DNA from: Paracoccaceae bacterium
GTDB lineage: Bacteria; Pseudomonadota; Alphaproteobacteria; Rhodobacterales; Rhodobacteraceae
DNA length: 64,000 nt
Direction of reading: 5' to 3'
Assembly: GCA_029862205.1 (NCBI GenBank)
Contig: JAOTXT010000012.1
Location: 1 to 64,000, forward strand
In this document: positions 50,773 to 60,594 of the stretch, in pieces
Layout of the letters: each line of letters opens with the position of its first letter
Position numbering within the stretch: the stretch's first letter is position 1
Notes under the pieces: model-generated
Seen by the model: only the letters and a program-made list of their open reading frames with translations
Databases searched by the model: none
Told to the model about the DNA's origin: nothing
Made by a program: the position numbers and the translations under genes

Positions 50773-52011
50773 ATGTCCCGGGCGACGGTCTCGATCACGG
50801 ATGCACGATCGCTGCCCCGCTGGCGGCGGCCCGAGACCCTGTTGCTGCTGATGGCCGTGGCCTCGCCGCTCGCCTTCGCCACCTGGATGGCGCTGGTCAA
50901 CAACTTCGTGGTCGAGAAGGCCGCCTTCGACGGGTTCGATATCGGCGTCCTGCATGTGGCCCGCGAGATCCCCGGCTTCCTGGCCTTCCTGGTGATCTAC
51001 ATCCTGCTGTTCCTGCGCGAACAGACACTCGCGATTTTTGCGCTGATCCTGCTGGGCGTCTTCACCGGGCTGACGTCGCAGTTTCCCACATTCTGGGGCC
51101 TGATGATGACGACGATCCTGTCGTCCGTCGGGTTCCACTATTACGAGACCATTCAGCAGTCGCTGCAGCTTCAATGGCTGTCGAAGGACCGGGCGCCGCA
51201 GATGATCGGCTGGATCGTCTCGGCGGGCTCGTTCGGATCGCTGGTGGTCTTCGGCCTGATCATCGTCGCCTGGGAGGGCTTCGGCTGGAGCTACACGGCG
51301 GTCTATTGGGCAGGTGGCGGAGCCTGCGCGGCGCTCGCGATCGCAGCTTGGGCGTTCTACCCGCGGTTCCAAGCGCCGGTGGTGCAGCACAAGAAGATGA
51401 TCCTGCGCACCCGCTATTGGCTTTACTACGCGCTGATCTTCATCGGCGGTGCCCGGCGTCAGATCTTCATCGTCTTCGCCCCCTTCATGATGGTCGAGCG
51501 CTTCGGGCTGGAAGTGCACGAGATCACCGGCTTGATGCTCTTCAACTATATCGCCACGATCATCTTCGCCCCGGTCGCCGGACGGCTGGTCCGGGTCTAT
51601 GGCGAGCGTTGGGCGATGATCGTGGAATATGCCGGCCTGGCCATTGTCTTCGCGCTTTATGCGGGGATCTATTTCTTCCATTGGGGCGTGTGGCTGGCCA
51701 TGGCGCTCTATGTGCTGGACCACCTGTTGTTCGCGCTGGCCATCGCTCAAAAGACCTATTTTCAGAAGATCGCCGATCCGGCGGATCAGGCGCCCACGGC
51801 AGCGGTCTCGTTCACCATCAACCACATCGCGGCGGTCGGTCTGCCTGCGCCGTTGGGACTTCTGTGGCTCAGCTCGCCCGGCGCGGTCTACGGCCTCGCC
51901 GCCGCGTTGGCGCTGGTCTCGCTGGCTCTCGCCTGCATGTTGCCGCGCCATCCGGTGCCGGGCAACGAGACCGTGTTCAGCGCGCGGGCCGTTCCGCAGC
52001 CCGGAGAGTAA
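50773..52011 (+). CDS. MFS transporter
   Basis: 412 residues with about 12 membrane spans. The start ATG at 50773 has AGGAGG 6 bases upstream. A conserved loop RLVRVYGERWAMIVEYAG sits between spans 8 and 9, and FALAIAQKTYFQKIADPADQAPTAAVSFTINHIAAVGLP lies near span 10. The type is not one of the well-named MFS groups. A MATE transporter gene follows 3 bp later, so the two are co-transcribed. Substrate unknown. Confidence 0.88.
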   Translation: MSRATVSITDARSLPRWRRPETLLLLMAVASPLAFATWMALVNNFVVEKAAFDGFDIGVLHVAREIPGFLAFLVIYILLFLREQTLAIFALILLGVFTGLTSQFPTFWGLMMTTILSSVGFHYYETIQQSLQLQWLSKDRAPQMIGWIVSAGSFGSLVVFGLIIVAWEGFGWSYTAVYWAGGGACAALAIAAWAFYPRFQAPVVQHKKMILRTRYWLYYALIFIGGARRQIFIVFAPFMMVERFGLEVHEITGLMLFNYIATIIFAPVAGRLVRVYGERWAMIVEYAGLAIVFALYAGIYFFHWGVWLAMALYVLDHLLFALAIAQKTYFQKIADPADQAPTAAVSFTINHIAAVGLPAPLGLLWLSSPGAVYGLAAALALVSLALACMLPRHPVPGNETVFSARAVPQPGE

Positions 52012-52014
52012 CGG

Positions 52015-53457
52015 GTGGCCCGTCCCGCCCGCTTCACCACCGGCTCGACCATGCGCCACGTGGCGGTCATGACCGCGACTGGGGCGGTCGGGCTGATGTC
52101 GCTGTTCCTGGTGGATGTCGCGAACCTTTTTTACATCTCGCTTCTGGGGCAGGAGACGCTGGCCGCCGCGATCGGGTTCGCAGGCACGGTGCAGTTCCTG
52201 ATGATCTCGGTCGCCATCGGCCTCTCGATCGCGGCGACCGCGCTGGTCAGCCGGGCGATCGGCGCCAAGGATGAGGCCACGGCGCGGCGGTTGGCGGCCT
52301 CTTCGACGGTGATCCTAGTTGGGGTATTGGCCCTGGCGGCGGCCACGTTGTGGGTTGTCCGGCGCGACGTGCTCGCGCTGCTGGGCGCGGAAGGCACGAC
52401 ACTGGATATCGCCGCGCGGTTCCTTGGCTTCGTGCTTCCCTCGCTGCCGCTTCTCGGTATCGGCATGGTCACCAGCGGGCTCTTGCGCTCGGTCGGCGAT
52501 GCGCGGCGCGCGATGTATGTGACGCTCTCTGCCGGCGTGATCGGGGCGGCGCTCGACCCCCTGTTCATTTTCGGTCTCGGCATGGGCATTGACGGTGCAG
52601 CGCTTGCCTCGGTGCTCGCGCGGCTCGGCACGGCCTTGGTCGGGCTTTGGGGCGCGGTCAAGGTCCACGACATGATCGGCCGGATCGAAATGCAGGCTGC
52701 GATGCGCGATGCGCGGGTGCTGCTGGGGATCGCCCTGCCCGCCGTGGCGACCCAGGTCTCGACGCCCCTCGGCAACGCCTATCTGACGCGGCTGGTCGCG
52801 GAGCATGGCGACGCGGCTGTTGCCGGCTGGGCGGTCACGGGCCGGGTCAGCGCGCTGGCCTTCGCGGGCATCTTCACGCTTTCGGGCGCGGTCGGGCCGA
52901 TCTTGGGCCAGAACTTGGGCGCCGAGCTTTACGCGCGGATCCGCCGCACCTATCGGGACGCGCTGGTCTTCGCCGGTCTCTACGTGCTGGTGGCCTGGGC
53001 GGCGCTCTGGCTTGCGACCGACTGGATCATCGCAGGCTTCGGCCTGACCAGCGCCGGGGCCGAGGTGGTCCGCGCCTTCACCACTTACGGTGCCGGGGCG
53101 TATCTGTTTTCGGGCGCGCTCTTCGTCTCGAACGCCAGCTTCAACACGCTTGGCCGCCCGCTCTGGTCGACCGGGTTCAATTGGAGCCGCGACGCGGCGG
53201 CCATCCCCTTGCTCGGCCTCGCCTTCGGGACCACGCTCGGGGCCAGCGGCGTGGTTGCGATTCAGGCGCTCGCCGCAGCTCTTGTCGGCACCGTCGCTGC
53301 CATCGCGGCGCTGCGCTATGTCGACCGGCTCGAACATCCGCCGGGCGACCGGCGCGGTTATGACAGCCCGCAACCGGCCTTCGCCTCCGGCCGCACCGCG
53401 GTGGCCGCCAGATTCGTGGCCGCCAGATTTGTGGACGAGGGCGACGAGTCACGCTAG
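52015..53457 (+). CDS. MATE family efflux transporter
   Basis: 480 residues from a GTG, with 12 membrane spans in two MatE halves. The motifs are LVDVANLFYISLLGQETLAAAIGFAGTVQFLMISVAIGLSIAATALVSRAIGA (first half) and GAVGPILGQNLGAELYARIRRTYRDAL (second half). It exports cationic drugs or metabolites in exchange for protons or sodium. Only 3 bp separate it from the MFS gene. The C-terminal 40 residues are a hydrophilic tail with a short repeat (VAARFVAARFVDEGDES). Confidence 0.92.
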   Translation: MARPARFTTGSTMRHVAVMTATGAVGLMSLFLVDVANLFYISLLGQETLAAAIGFAGTVQFLMISVAIGLSIAATALVSRAIGAKDEATARRLAASSTVILVGVLALAAATLWVVRRDVLALLGAEGTTLDIAARFLGFVLPSLPLLGIGMVTSGLLRSVGDARRAMYVTLSAGVIGAALDPLFIFGLGMGIDGAALASVLARLGTALVGLWGAVKVHDMIGRIEMQAAMRDARVLLGIALPAVATQVSTPLGNAYLTRLVAEHGDAAVAGWAVTGRVSALAFAGIFTLSGAVGPILGQNLGAELYARIRRTYRDALVFAGLYVLVAWAALWLATDWIIAGFGLTSAGAEVVRAFTTYGAGAYLFSGALFVSNASFNTLGRPLWSTGFNWSRDAAAIPLLGLAFGTTLGASGVVAIQALAAALVGTVAAIAALRYVDRLEHPPGDRRGYDSPQPAFASGRTAVAARFVAARFVDEGDESR

Positions 53458-53470
53458 ATAAGCGCGCTGA

Positions 53471-54593
<1,123 letters not shown>

Positions 54594-54594
<1 letters not shown>

Positions 54595-55349
54595 TGGAAC
54601 GCCGCCCCCTCATCGGCGTCACCGCCTTTCTGCACCGGATCGAAGAGACGTTCGACGCCCAGATCTGCGGCAACCGCACGCCCGAGGCGGTGGCCGAGGT
54701 GGCAGGCGGGCTGCCGCTGATCCTGCCGGGCCTGCCGGCGACGGCTTCGACCGGCGAGCTTCTGGACTTGCTCGACGGCCTGGTCCTGACTGGCGCGCGT
54801 CCAAACGTCCATCCCAGCTTCTACGGCCATGACGAAACCGAAGCCCACGCGCCCTTCGACCTCGGCCGCGACAACCTGGTCCTGCCCCTGACGCGGGCGA
54901 TGGTCGAGGCGGGCAAGCCGGTCTTCGGCATCTGCCGCGGCATCCAGGAGATGAACGTGGCCTTCGGCGGCACGCTGCACCCGGAAGTGCGCGACCTGCC
55001 GGGCCGGATGAACCACCGGATGCCAAAGGGCGAGAAGGATCCGGAGGTGATCTTCAAGAAGCGCCACCAGGTGAGCTTCCGCGAGGGCGGCGTCTTCCAC
55101 CACCTCTTCGGCACCACTGCGGCGGTGACCAACTCGCTCCACGGCCAGGCGGTCTGGGAGCCGGGCGATCGGGTCGTCATCGAGGGCCATGCGGAGGACG
55201 AAACCGTCGAGGCGATCTCGATCGAGGCGGCGCGGAGCTTCGCCCTCGGCGTTCAGTGGCATGCGGAATATGACGCGATGGAGGATCCGGTAAACCGGGC
55301 GCTCTTCGCCGCCTTCGGGGCGGCGGCGCGCGAGGCCCGGAAGGCGTGA
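54594..55349 (+). CDS. Gamma-glutamyl-gamma-aminobutyrate hydrolase family protein (class I GATase)
   Basis: 251 residues of the PuuD/peptidase C26 family. PLIGVTAFLHRIEETFDAQICGNRTPEAVAEVAGGLPLILPGLP is the N-terminus, the nucleophile Cys is in VFGICRGIQEMNVAFGGTLHPEVRDLPG, and the His-Glu pair is in LGVQWHAEYD. It hydrolyses a gamma-glutamyl amide such as gamma-glutamyl-GABA from putrescine breakdown. The ATG at 54594 overlaps the previous stop by one base. No other puu gene is present. The gene end is followed by element copy B. Confidence 0.9.
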
Positions 55350-55361
55350 GACGGCGGGGCT

Positions 55362-55470
55362 CTCACATGTGAGAATCTGATTAAGATACTGATTTTAATT
55401 ATGTTTCTTGAGTGATCTACCGATTATTCACGGTTGGCGCGCGCTCCTGCATTTTCGTGTGCAACGGGCC
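55362..55470 (-). repeat. AT-rich element, copy B, with palindrome TCTCACATGTGAGA
   Basis: Read on the minus strand it starts CCCGTTGCACACGAAAATG, runs through GCGCGCGCCAACCGTGAA, an ACCG-N8-CGGT dyad and about 50 bp of AT-rich DNA to the perfect palindrome at 55361-55374. It aligns with copy A along its length and with copy C in the right half. A REP lies 16 bp before it in the same orientation. It fills most of the gap between the GATase gene and the relic at 55505. Confidence 0.8.
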
Positions 55471-55485
55471 GCCCACTCGCAGAGC

Positions 55486-55508
55486 GGCGGGATGAAATCC
55501 CGCCCTAC
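55486..55508 (-). repeat. Solo REP, CGGGA variant, giving the stop of a relic frame
   Basis: On the minus strand GTAGGGCGGGA, tttca, TCCCGCC. Its GTAG includes the TAG that ends the short frame 55505-55645. Confidence 0.85.
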
Positions 55509-55645
55509 AATCGCGTTTCCGGTTGGAACGCCATCTCCACGAAGCGGCGATTGAGCATGATCTGCTGAGCCGCCACGTTGGGCTCCTCGATCACGTGGGT
55601 TTGTGAATCAGCGAGCGGCCCCGACCAAGACCGGCTCCACGCGCG
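55505..55645 (-). pseudogene. Relic 3' end of an unidentified gene, ended by a REP
   Basis: A 46-codon frame without a convincing start, ending TAG at 55505-55507 in the REP GTAG. The peptide includes GPLADSQTHVIEEPNVAAQQ and then IMLNRRFVEMAFQPETRL. It reads like the true C-terminus of a soluble protein rather than random sequence, with an even mixture of residues and wobble-position GC. The frame is closed by a TGA at 55646-55648 and no upstream gene continues it. It may be a gene fragment left by deletion. I could not identify the parent family. Confidence 0.45.
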
Positions 55646-55659
55646 TCATTCCGACAGTG

Positions 55660-56340
55660 TCACCGCCCAGATTCGCTCAGCGCGCCCGCCAGGCTGGCGA
55701 GTGCCGCGCGCTCGAAGATCACCAGGGCGCCAAGCCCTTCGAACGCCATCTCGACCACCGGCTCGGATGCCTCATTCGAGGTGCCCGAGCGATCACCGGG
55801 CGCGAAGACCAGGTCATCGATCGGCCAGGCGAGGCCGCGCGAACGGGTGGCCCGAACCTCGCGCAACGGGTGGATCGAGACCTTCGAGCCCGGGTTAAGC
55901 GTCACGCGCAACGGCATTTCAGCCGGGACCAGCGCCATGACTTCCTCGGCACCGATCATGACCACCCGCTTGTCCGGGTATTTCAACAGCACATGCATCG
56001 CTGCCAGGCTGTGATCGACCCGGCCCCCGGTAAAGCCGGCCGCCAGGTAAAGCGGCGCCTCGGTCGCATAGAGGCATTTCTCGAAATCGGTGCTGTCCTG
56101 CTCGGCCAGGTGGATGAAGCGCGCCGGCCCGGCGCGCCAATGCTCCGGATCGGCGATCGAATCCATGTCGCCGATCACCGCCTCGGGCATCAGCCGCAGG
56201 TTGGCAAGCCGGTCGGCTCCGCCGTCGGCGGCGATCAAAGTCGGCGCCAACCGGCGGGCCTCGGAGATCATTGTCTCGTCGAGCGCCCCGCCACCAACAA
56301 CCGTGACGGGAGTGTCGAAACCAATTGGCAACCGATCCAT
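55660..56340 (-). CDS. Thiamine pyrophosphokinase
   Basis: 226 residues. The family motifs are AADGGADRLANLRLMPEAVIGDMDSI (Asp-rich ATP/Mg site GDMDS) and QDSTDFEKCLYATE, then GFTGGRVDHSLAAMHVLL and LAWPIDDLVFAPGDRSGTSNEA near the C-terminus (thiamine-binding region). It turns thiamine into thiamine diphosphate in the cytoplasm. The start MDRLPIGFDTPVTVVGGG is typical. It lies alone on the minus strand, divergent from the acidic protein gene. The gene order is not informative. Confidence 0.93.
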   Translation of the reverse strand: MDRLPIGFDTPVTVVGGGALDETMISEARRLAPTLIAADGGADRLANLRLMPEAVIGDMDSIADPEHWRAGPARFIHLAEQDSTDFEKCLYATEAPLYLAAGFTGGRVDHSLAAMHVLLKYPDKRVVMIGAEEVMALVPAEMPLRVTLNPGSKVSIHPLREVRATRSRGLAWPIDDLVFAPGDRSGTSNEASEPVVEMAFEGLGALVIFERAALASLAGALSESGR

Positions 56341-56456
56341 GAGAACTCTTTTGCGGAGGCACCGTCAGCGCGTCAAGCGCGCTTGACGGTGAAAGTCAAA
56401 CCTGCGATTTTTTATGCAACTTTTTGTTATTATGGTGTTTCGGGAGAGGTTGTCCA

Positions 56457-57548
56457 ATGTCCGGCGGGGCCAAGCGGTTGGATCTGCAAATCGGATCGTT
56501 CGCCTGCTCGGTGCAGGGGTTCGACGATCCGGTCGAGCCCGTGCAGCAGATCCTGCGCGCCATGCAGCACCTGCTGGAGGAGTCGCCCGAGCTTGCCAGC
56601 GCCGGTTTCAATTTCGAGCCCGACACGATCGAACAACTGGTCGGCGAGATCAGCCGCCGGAGCGAGCTGGACGAGTCTGAGGTCGAGATCGTGCCCGGCC
56701 TGGTCGTCATCCATCACGGTGGTGGCGCGCCGGCCGAGGCCGGCGCCATCAACGCCGACCCCTTCGCCGCGGACGAAGAAGCGACCGACCAGGAATACGT
56801 GAATATCTTCGCACCCTCCGGGCCGAGCGATGACGCGGAGGACGAAGACGACTTCGTCGATCTGGTCGCCGGCACGGCCGAAGACACCGACGCGCTGGAT
56901 CGCGATCTGGTCGCCGACCGCTTGGGCTTTGGCGGGGCGAGCGCCGGTAGCGGGCCATCTGGCGGACCCAGTGCCGGCGATATCTTTGCCGAGGAGGCCG
57001 GCCCCAGCGACGGCAGCATCTTCGTCGATCCAACGTCGGATGCGGACGGGGGAGGCGCCTCGGGAGCGTCCGGACCGTCCGCGGCCGAAGGTGGCGGCGC
57101 GGACGACGAGAACGCAGCGAGCTTTTTCACGGCCCTGCCGGATGCCCGTGGCGAGGATGACGGGCCCAAGGATGGCGAGGATGGGGATGGCGAGGACGGG
57201 GATCTAACCCTTCATCTTTATCCCAGCCAGGCTGACGAGAACGCGGAAGACGAAGATGAGGGCGGCTTCACCGCGGCCGGGCTGGCGGAGAATGCGAAGG
57301 CCACATCGATTCCGGACCTGATGGCCAGCGCGGCTGCCTGGATGGTGCTGATCAAGGGCCAGACGACGTTTTCGCGCAAGGAGGTGATTTCGGTTTTCGA
57401 GACCATCCCGGGCAAGCACGAGAACTCGCTGCAGACGCGCATCAAGGGCTTCGGCAAGGCGGTGCGCGACGGGCAGCTTGTGATGATCGAGGACGGCGTC
57501 TTCGGGTTGTCGCGCAAGGAGATGGAGCGGTTCCAGCGCTCGCTTTGA
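56457..57548 (+). CDS. Acidic two-domain protein of unknown function
   Basis: 363 residues, not recognised. A compact N-terminal domain (1-95, DLQIGSFACSVQGFDDPVEPVQQILRAMQHLLEESP) is joined by a 180-residue linker, very rich in Asp, Glu, Gly, Ser and Ala, to a C-terminal domain (285-363). The latter, SIPDLMASAAAWMVLIKGQTTFSRKEVISVFETIPGK...FGLSRKEMERF, looks like a winged helix. The start ATG follows CGGGAGAGG. The linker holds repeated acidic Gly/Ser blocks such as GASAGSGPSGGPSAGD. It faces the MotB/OmpA-like gene 35 bp away, tail to tail. A DNA- or partner-binding role is possible. Confidence 0.8.
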   Translation: MSGGAKRLDLQIGSFACSVQGFDDPVEPVQQILRAMQHLLEESPELASAGFNFEPDTIEQLVGEISRRSELDESEVEIVPGLVVIHHGGGAPAEAGAINADPFAADEEATDQEYVNIFAPSGPSDDAEDEDDFVDLVAGTAEDTDALDRDLVADRLGFGGASAGSGPSGGPSAGDIFAEEAGPSDGSIFVDPTSDADGGGASGASGPSAAEGGGADDENAASFFTALPDARGEDDGPKDGEDGDGEDGDLTLHLYPSQADENAEDEDEGGFTAAGLAENAKATSIPDLMASAAAWMVLIKGQTTFSRKEVISVFETIPGKHENSLQTRIKGFGKAVRDGQLVMIEDGVFGLSRKEMERFQRSL

Positions 57549-57583
57549 CCGCGCGCGGCCGCGCCCAGATCACGGCGCCCAGA

Positions 57584-59131
57584 TCACCGTTCAGTGAATT
57601 TGAACTCGATACGCCGGTTGCGCGCCAGCGCCTCGGGCTCGTCGCCCTCGTCGATTGGCTGAAACTCGCCGAAACCGGCGGCCACCAGCCGATCGGGAGG
57701 CACGTTCTCGTGCTCGATCAGATAGCGCACGACCGAAAGCGCGCGGCCCTGGGAGAGCTCCCAGTTGTCGCGATAGCGCCCCCGGCCTCCCACCGGGATC
57801 TTATCGGTATGACCATCGACCCGCAGGATCCAGTTGAGATCCTCCGGCATCTCATCCGCGACCTCCCGCAAGACGGTGCCGAGCTTCGAGATCTCCGATT
57901 GTCCGGCGCCGCCAAGCGTCGCCGAGCCGGCGCCGAACAGAACCTCGGACTGGAACACGAACCGGTCGCCGACCCGCTTGATGTCCTCGCGCCCGCCCAG
58001 CACCTGTTCCATCTTCTCGAAGAAGACCGATCGGAAGCGGGCCAGCTCGCCCACCTTCTGGGCCAGCGCTGCGTTCAGGCGCTCGCCCAGGCGCGCGATC
58101 TGGACCTCGGCCTCGGCATCGCGTGCATCCGCATCGTCCAGCAGGGCCTGCAAGCCACCCAACTGTTCGCGGAGCGCCCGGATTTGCGCATTCAACAGCG
58201 CGACCCGGCGCTGCTCGGCCAGCGTCTGGGCGGTCGCCTTCGAAAGCTCCTGCTCGGCCAGCAGCCGTAGCGCCTCTTCGCGGTCGAACGCGGAGGTGTT
58301 CTCGCCCGCCTGTTCTTCCAACGCGCGCTTGGCAGATTCGGCGGCGGCGAGCAGCGTCAGGGTGTCCTCAGCATCGTTGCGCGCCTGCTCCAAGGCGAGC
58401 GTCATGGCGTCGAGTTCCTCGGCGCTGTTCTCGAGCCGCTTGCGCAGAGCCTCGGCCGCGGCGGCCTCGGCCAAGCGGGCCTTTTCCTCCTCGCTCAGGC
58501 GTGATTCCGCGGCGGCGGCACGGGCGGCGGCATCCGCGTTCTCGGCTTCGCGCGCCTGAAGATCGGCGACCAGGGCCTCGAGCGCCTCGCGCCGGGCAGC
58601 CGCCAGGCGCGCTTCCTCGGCTGCCGCATCCATCTCGCTGCGCGCGCTGGCCAAGGCGGCGGCGAGCACCTCGCCCTCGGTCACGGTCTCGTCCAGCTGG
58701 GACTCGAGCTCGACATTGCGCGCCTCGGCCGCGTCGCGGGCACTGGCAAGCACCGCCATCGCCGCGTTCAGCCGCGTTACCTCGGCGTCGCCGGTCTCGG
58801 CGCGCTGTGTCATCGCGGCCAGCGCCGCCCCCAGACGGTCGATTTCGCTCCGCTGACCGGTGACGTTGGCCTGCAATGACCCGACCTCTTCCTCGAGTGC
58901 CGCCGAACGGTCGCGCTCGAGCGACAGAACATTGGCCAGGTCGGCGAGCTGCAGGTTGAGCTGGTCCAGTTCCTTGGTCTGGCCGGTCAGCTTCTGGTGC
59001 ATGGTGAACTGGATGATCATGAAGATCGACATCACGAACATCAGGATCAGCAGCAGCGCCGTCATCGCATCGACGAACCCCGGCCAGGTGTTCTGCTGGA
59101 TGCGGCCTCCGGCTCGGCGTGCCAGCGCCAT
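57584..59131 (-). CDS. MotB/OmpA-like peptidoglycan-binding protein with a long coiled coil
   Basis: 515 residues. One N-terminal membrane span (about 18-42, WPGFVDAMTALLLILMFVMSIF) carries an Asp at 21 in the place of the ion-carrying Asp of MotB-type stators. About 330 residues (50-375) of heptad-rich, Ala/Glu/Arg coiled coil follow, then an OmpA domain (395-512, ILRVDGHTDKIPVGGRGRYRDNWELSQGRALSVVRYL) that binds peptidoglycan. It shares one base with the MotA/ExbB-like gene upstream, so the two are coupled. The pair should form an ion-driven 5:2 stator-like motor. It is not flagellar MotB (no flagellar gene here; coiled coil too long). Role unknown. Confidence 0.85.
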   Translation of the reverse strand: MALARRAGGRIQQNTWPGFVDAMTALLLILMFVMSIFMIIQFTMHQKLTGQTKELDQLNLQLADLANVLSLERDRSAALEEEVGSLQANVTGQRSEIDRLGAALAAMTQRAETGDAEVTRLNAAMAVLASARDAAEARNVELESQLDETVTEGEVLAAALASARSEMDAAAEEARLAAARREALEALVADLQAREAENADAAARAAAAESRLSEEEKARLAEAAAAEALRKRLENSAEELDAMTLALEQARNDAEDTLTLLAAAESAKRALEEQAGENTSAFDREEALRLLAEQELSKATAQTLAEQRRVALLNAQIRALREQLGGLQALLDDADARDAEAEVQIARLGERLNAALAQKVGELARFRSVFFEKMEQVLGGREDIKRVGDRFVFQSEVLFGAGSATLGGAGQSEISKLGTVLREVADEMPEDLNWILRVDGHTDKIPVGGRGRYRDNWELSQGRALSVVRYLIEHENVPPDRLVAAGFGEFQPIDEGDEPEALARNRRIEFKFTER

Positions 59132-60384
59132 CAGCGCGCCCCTGGCGGTTTGGTGCGGGTGTCGATCAGATTGATCAGCGCCCTGATCTCGGCCCGGAGC
59201 GCGGCAGTGGATTCGCGCCTTCCGGTCGCCACGTCATGGGCAATCTCGCGCAGTTGACCGCCCAGCGCCTGCAACTCGGCGCTGCCATTGCCGTCGCCCG
59301 CGCCCTTGGACGCAAAGCCCGAGCGTTCGAGCGCGTGGATCATCCCCGTCTGCGCATTGGCGATCAACTCGTTCGCGCCTTCAATCCGTTTCAGCACGGT
59401 CAGCGTCGCGTGGTCACGTCCCGCTTGCAGCTCGCGTGCCTCGCGCATTTCGTTCAGAAGCTCGCCCATCAGCGCGCGCTCCTTCTCCATCTGGTTGGCC
59501 ATCTCACCGACCACATCCGCCGCGCGGCCGAGGCGCCGTTCCGAGTCGATCCGCGCCTCCTCGGCCTTCTTGGCGAAGCCGGTGGTCATCTCGAGGCCTT
59601 CGTCGATCCGCTCGAGAAGCGCGATCAGCCCGCCCTCGGGCCCCTCGCCCTCCGAGATCAGGCCGAGCCGGGTGAACGACGACAGCCATTCCTCGAGCTC
59701 GCGGTAGAACCGGTTCTGGCCGTGGCCGGCAAAAAGCTCCAACAGCCCGACCACCAGCGAGCCCGCCAAACCCAAGAGCGACGAGGCGAAGGCGGTGCCC
59801 ATGCCGCCCAGCTGGTCCTCGAGCCCGCTCATCAGCCGCTCGAACACATCGGTGCTTTCCTGACCCTCCTGCGGGGCCAGGCTGCGGATCGTGTCGACGA
59901 CGGCGGGGACCGTGATCGAGAGCCCCCAGAAGGTGCCGAGCAGGCCCAGGAAGATCAGCAGGCTGGTGATGTAGCGCGTGATGTCGCGCATCTCGTCCAG
60001 CCGGGTCGCGATACTGTCCAGGATCGAGCGCGTGCTGGAGGTCGCCATGCGCTGCTGCATCCGGCCCTCGCGCATCATCGGCGCCATGGCGGCCAGGATG
60101 CGCGGCGGCTTGGTGAATTCGTGACCCTTGCGCCCGGCCTCGAGGTTTTTGAGCCAGCGCGTGGCGATGATGATCTGCGCCACCTGCCAGAAAGTGGCGA
60201 AGACGCCGAACAGGAAGACAGCGGCGATCACCCCGTTCAGATAGACATTCGCATAGAAAACCGACCGGATCTGGCCGCCCAAGACCGAGCCGCCAATGGC
60301 GACCAGGACAAGGACGATCAGCATGAATAGGATTTGGCGGGTCGGTTGAGAAAACTGGACCTTGTAGCCGTCCTTTGCGGTCAT
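59131..60384 (-). CDS. MotA/TolQ/ExbB-family protein with a long cytoplasmic tail
   Basis: 417 residues. Membrane spans lie at about 16-35, 48-72, 138-158 and 200-218, with the channel-lining stretch FLGLLGTFWGLSITVPAVVDTI and GMGTAFASSLLGLAGSLVVGLLELF. The cytoplasmic tail (about 225-417) is unusually long and helical (EEARIDSERRLGRAADVVGEMANQMEKERALMGELLNEMREA). The stop shares one base with the start of the MotB-like gene. As a pentamer around the MotB-like dimer it could turn ion flow into rotation. Long tails of this type occur in ZorA of Zorya defence systems, but zorC/zorD/zorE are absent. Function unknown. Confidence 0.85.
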   Translation of the reverse strand: MTAKDGYKVQFSQPTRQILFMLIVLVLVAIGGSVLGGQIRSVFYANVYLNGVIAAVFLFGVFATFWQVAQIIIATRWLKNLEAGRKGHEFTKPPRILAAMAPMMREGRMQQRMATSSTRSILDSIATRLDEMRDITRYITSLLIFLGLLGTFWGLSITVPAVVDTIRSLAPQEGQESTDVFERLMSGLEDQLGGMGTAFASSLLGLAGSLVVGLLELFAGHGQNRFYRELEEWLSSFTRLGLISEGEGPEGGLIALLERIDEGLEMTTGFAKKAEEARIDSERRLGRAADVVGEMANQMEKERALMGELLNEMREARELQAGRDHATLTVLKRIEGANELIANAQTGMIHALERSGFASKGAGDGNGSAELQALGGQLREIAHDVATGRRESTAALRAEIRALINLIDTRTKPPGAR

Positions 60385-60594
60385 CGCCTGCCTCGTAAGA
60401 ATTTTCGCGACAGCTTACGCAGATTTGCTGCATTTACCAGACGCAACTACCACATTTTGCGGCCCGCGAGATTCAAACACGGGTCACGAACCGCCATCTG
60501 ACAGCACTGCGGGAGGCGACAATTTGGACCTAACGCAGGCGGCCGCACGGCGTTAGTTTTAATAAAACCGCGTCGATTGAGGAAGGGTGAAGAC

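Noticed and set aside
57584-60384. A Zorya anti-phage defence system (ZorA/ZorB)
   Set aside because: The two membrane genes have the right architecture, but no ZorC, ZorD or ZorE type effector is on either side, and similar pairs are part of normal genomes. I kept it as a stator-like pair of unknown role.
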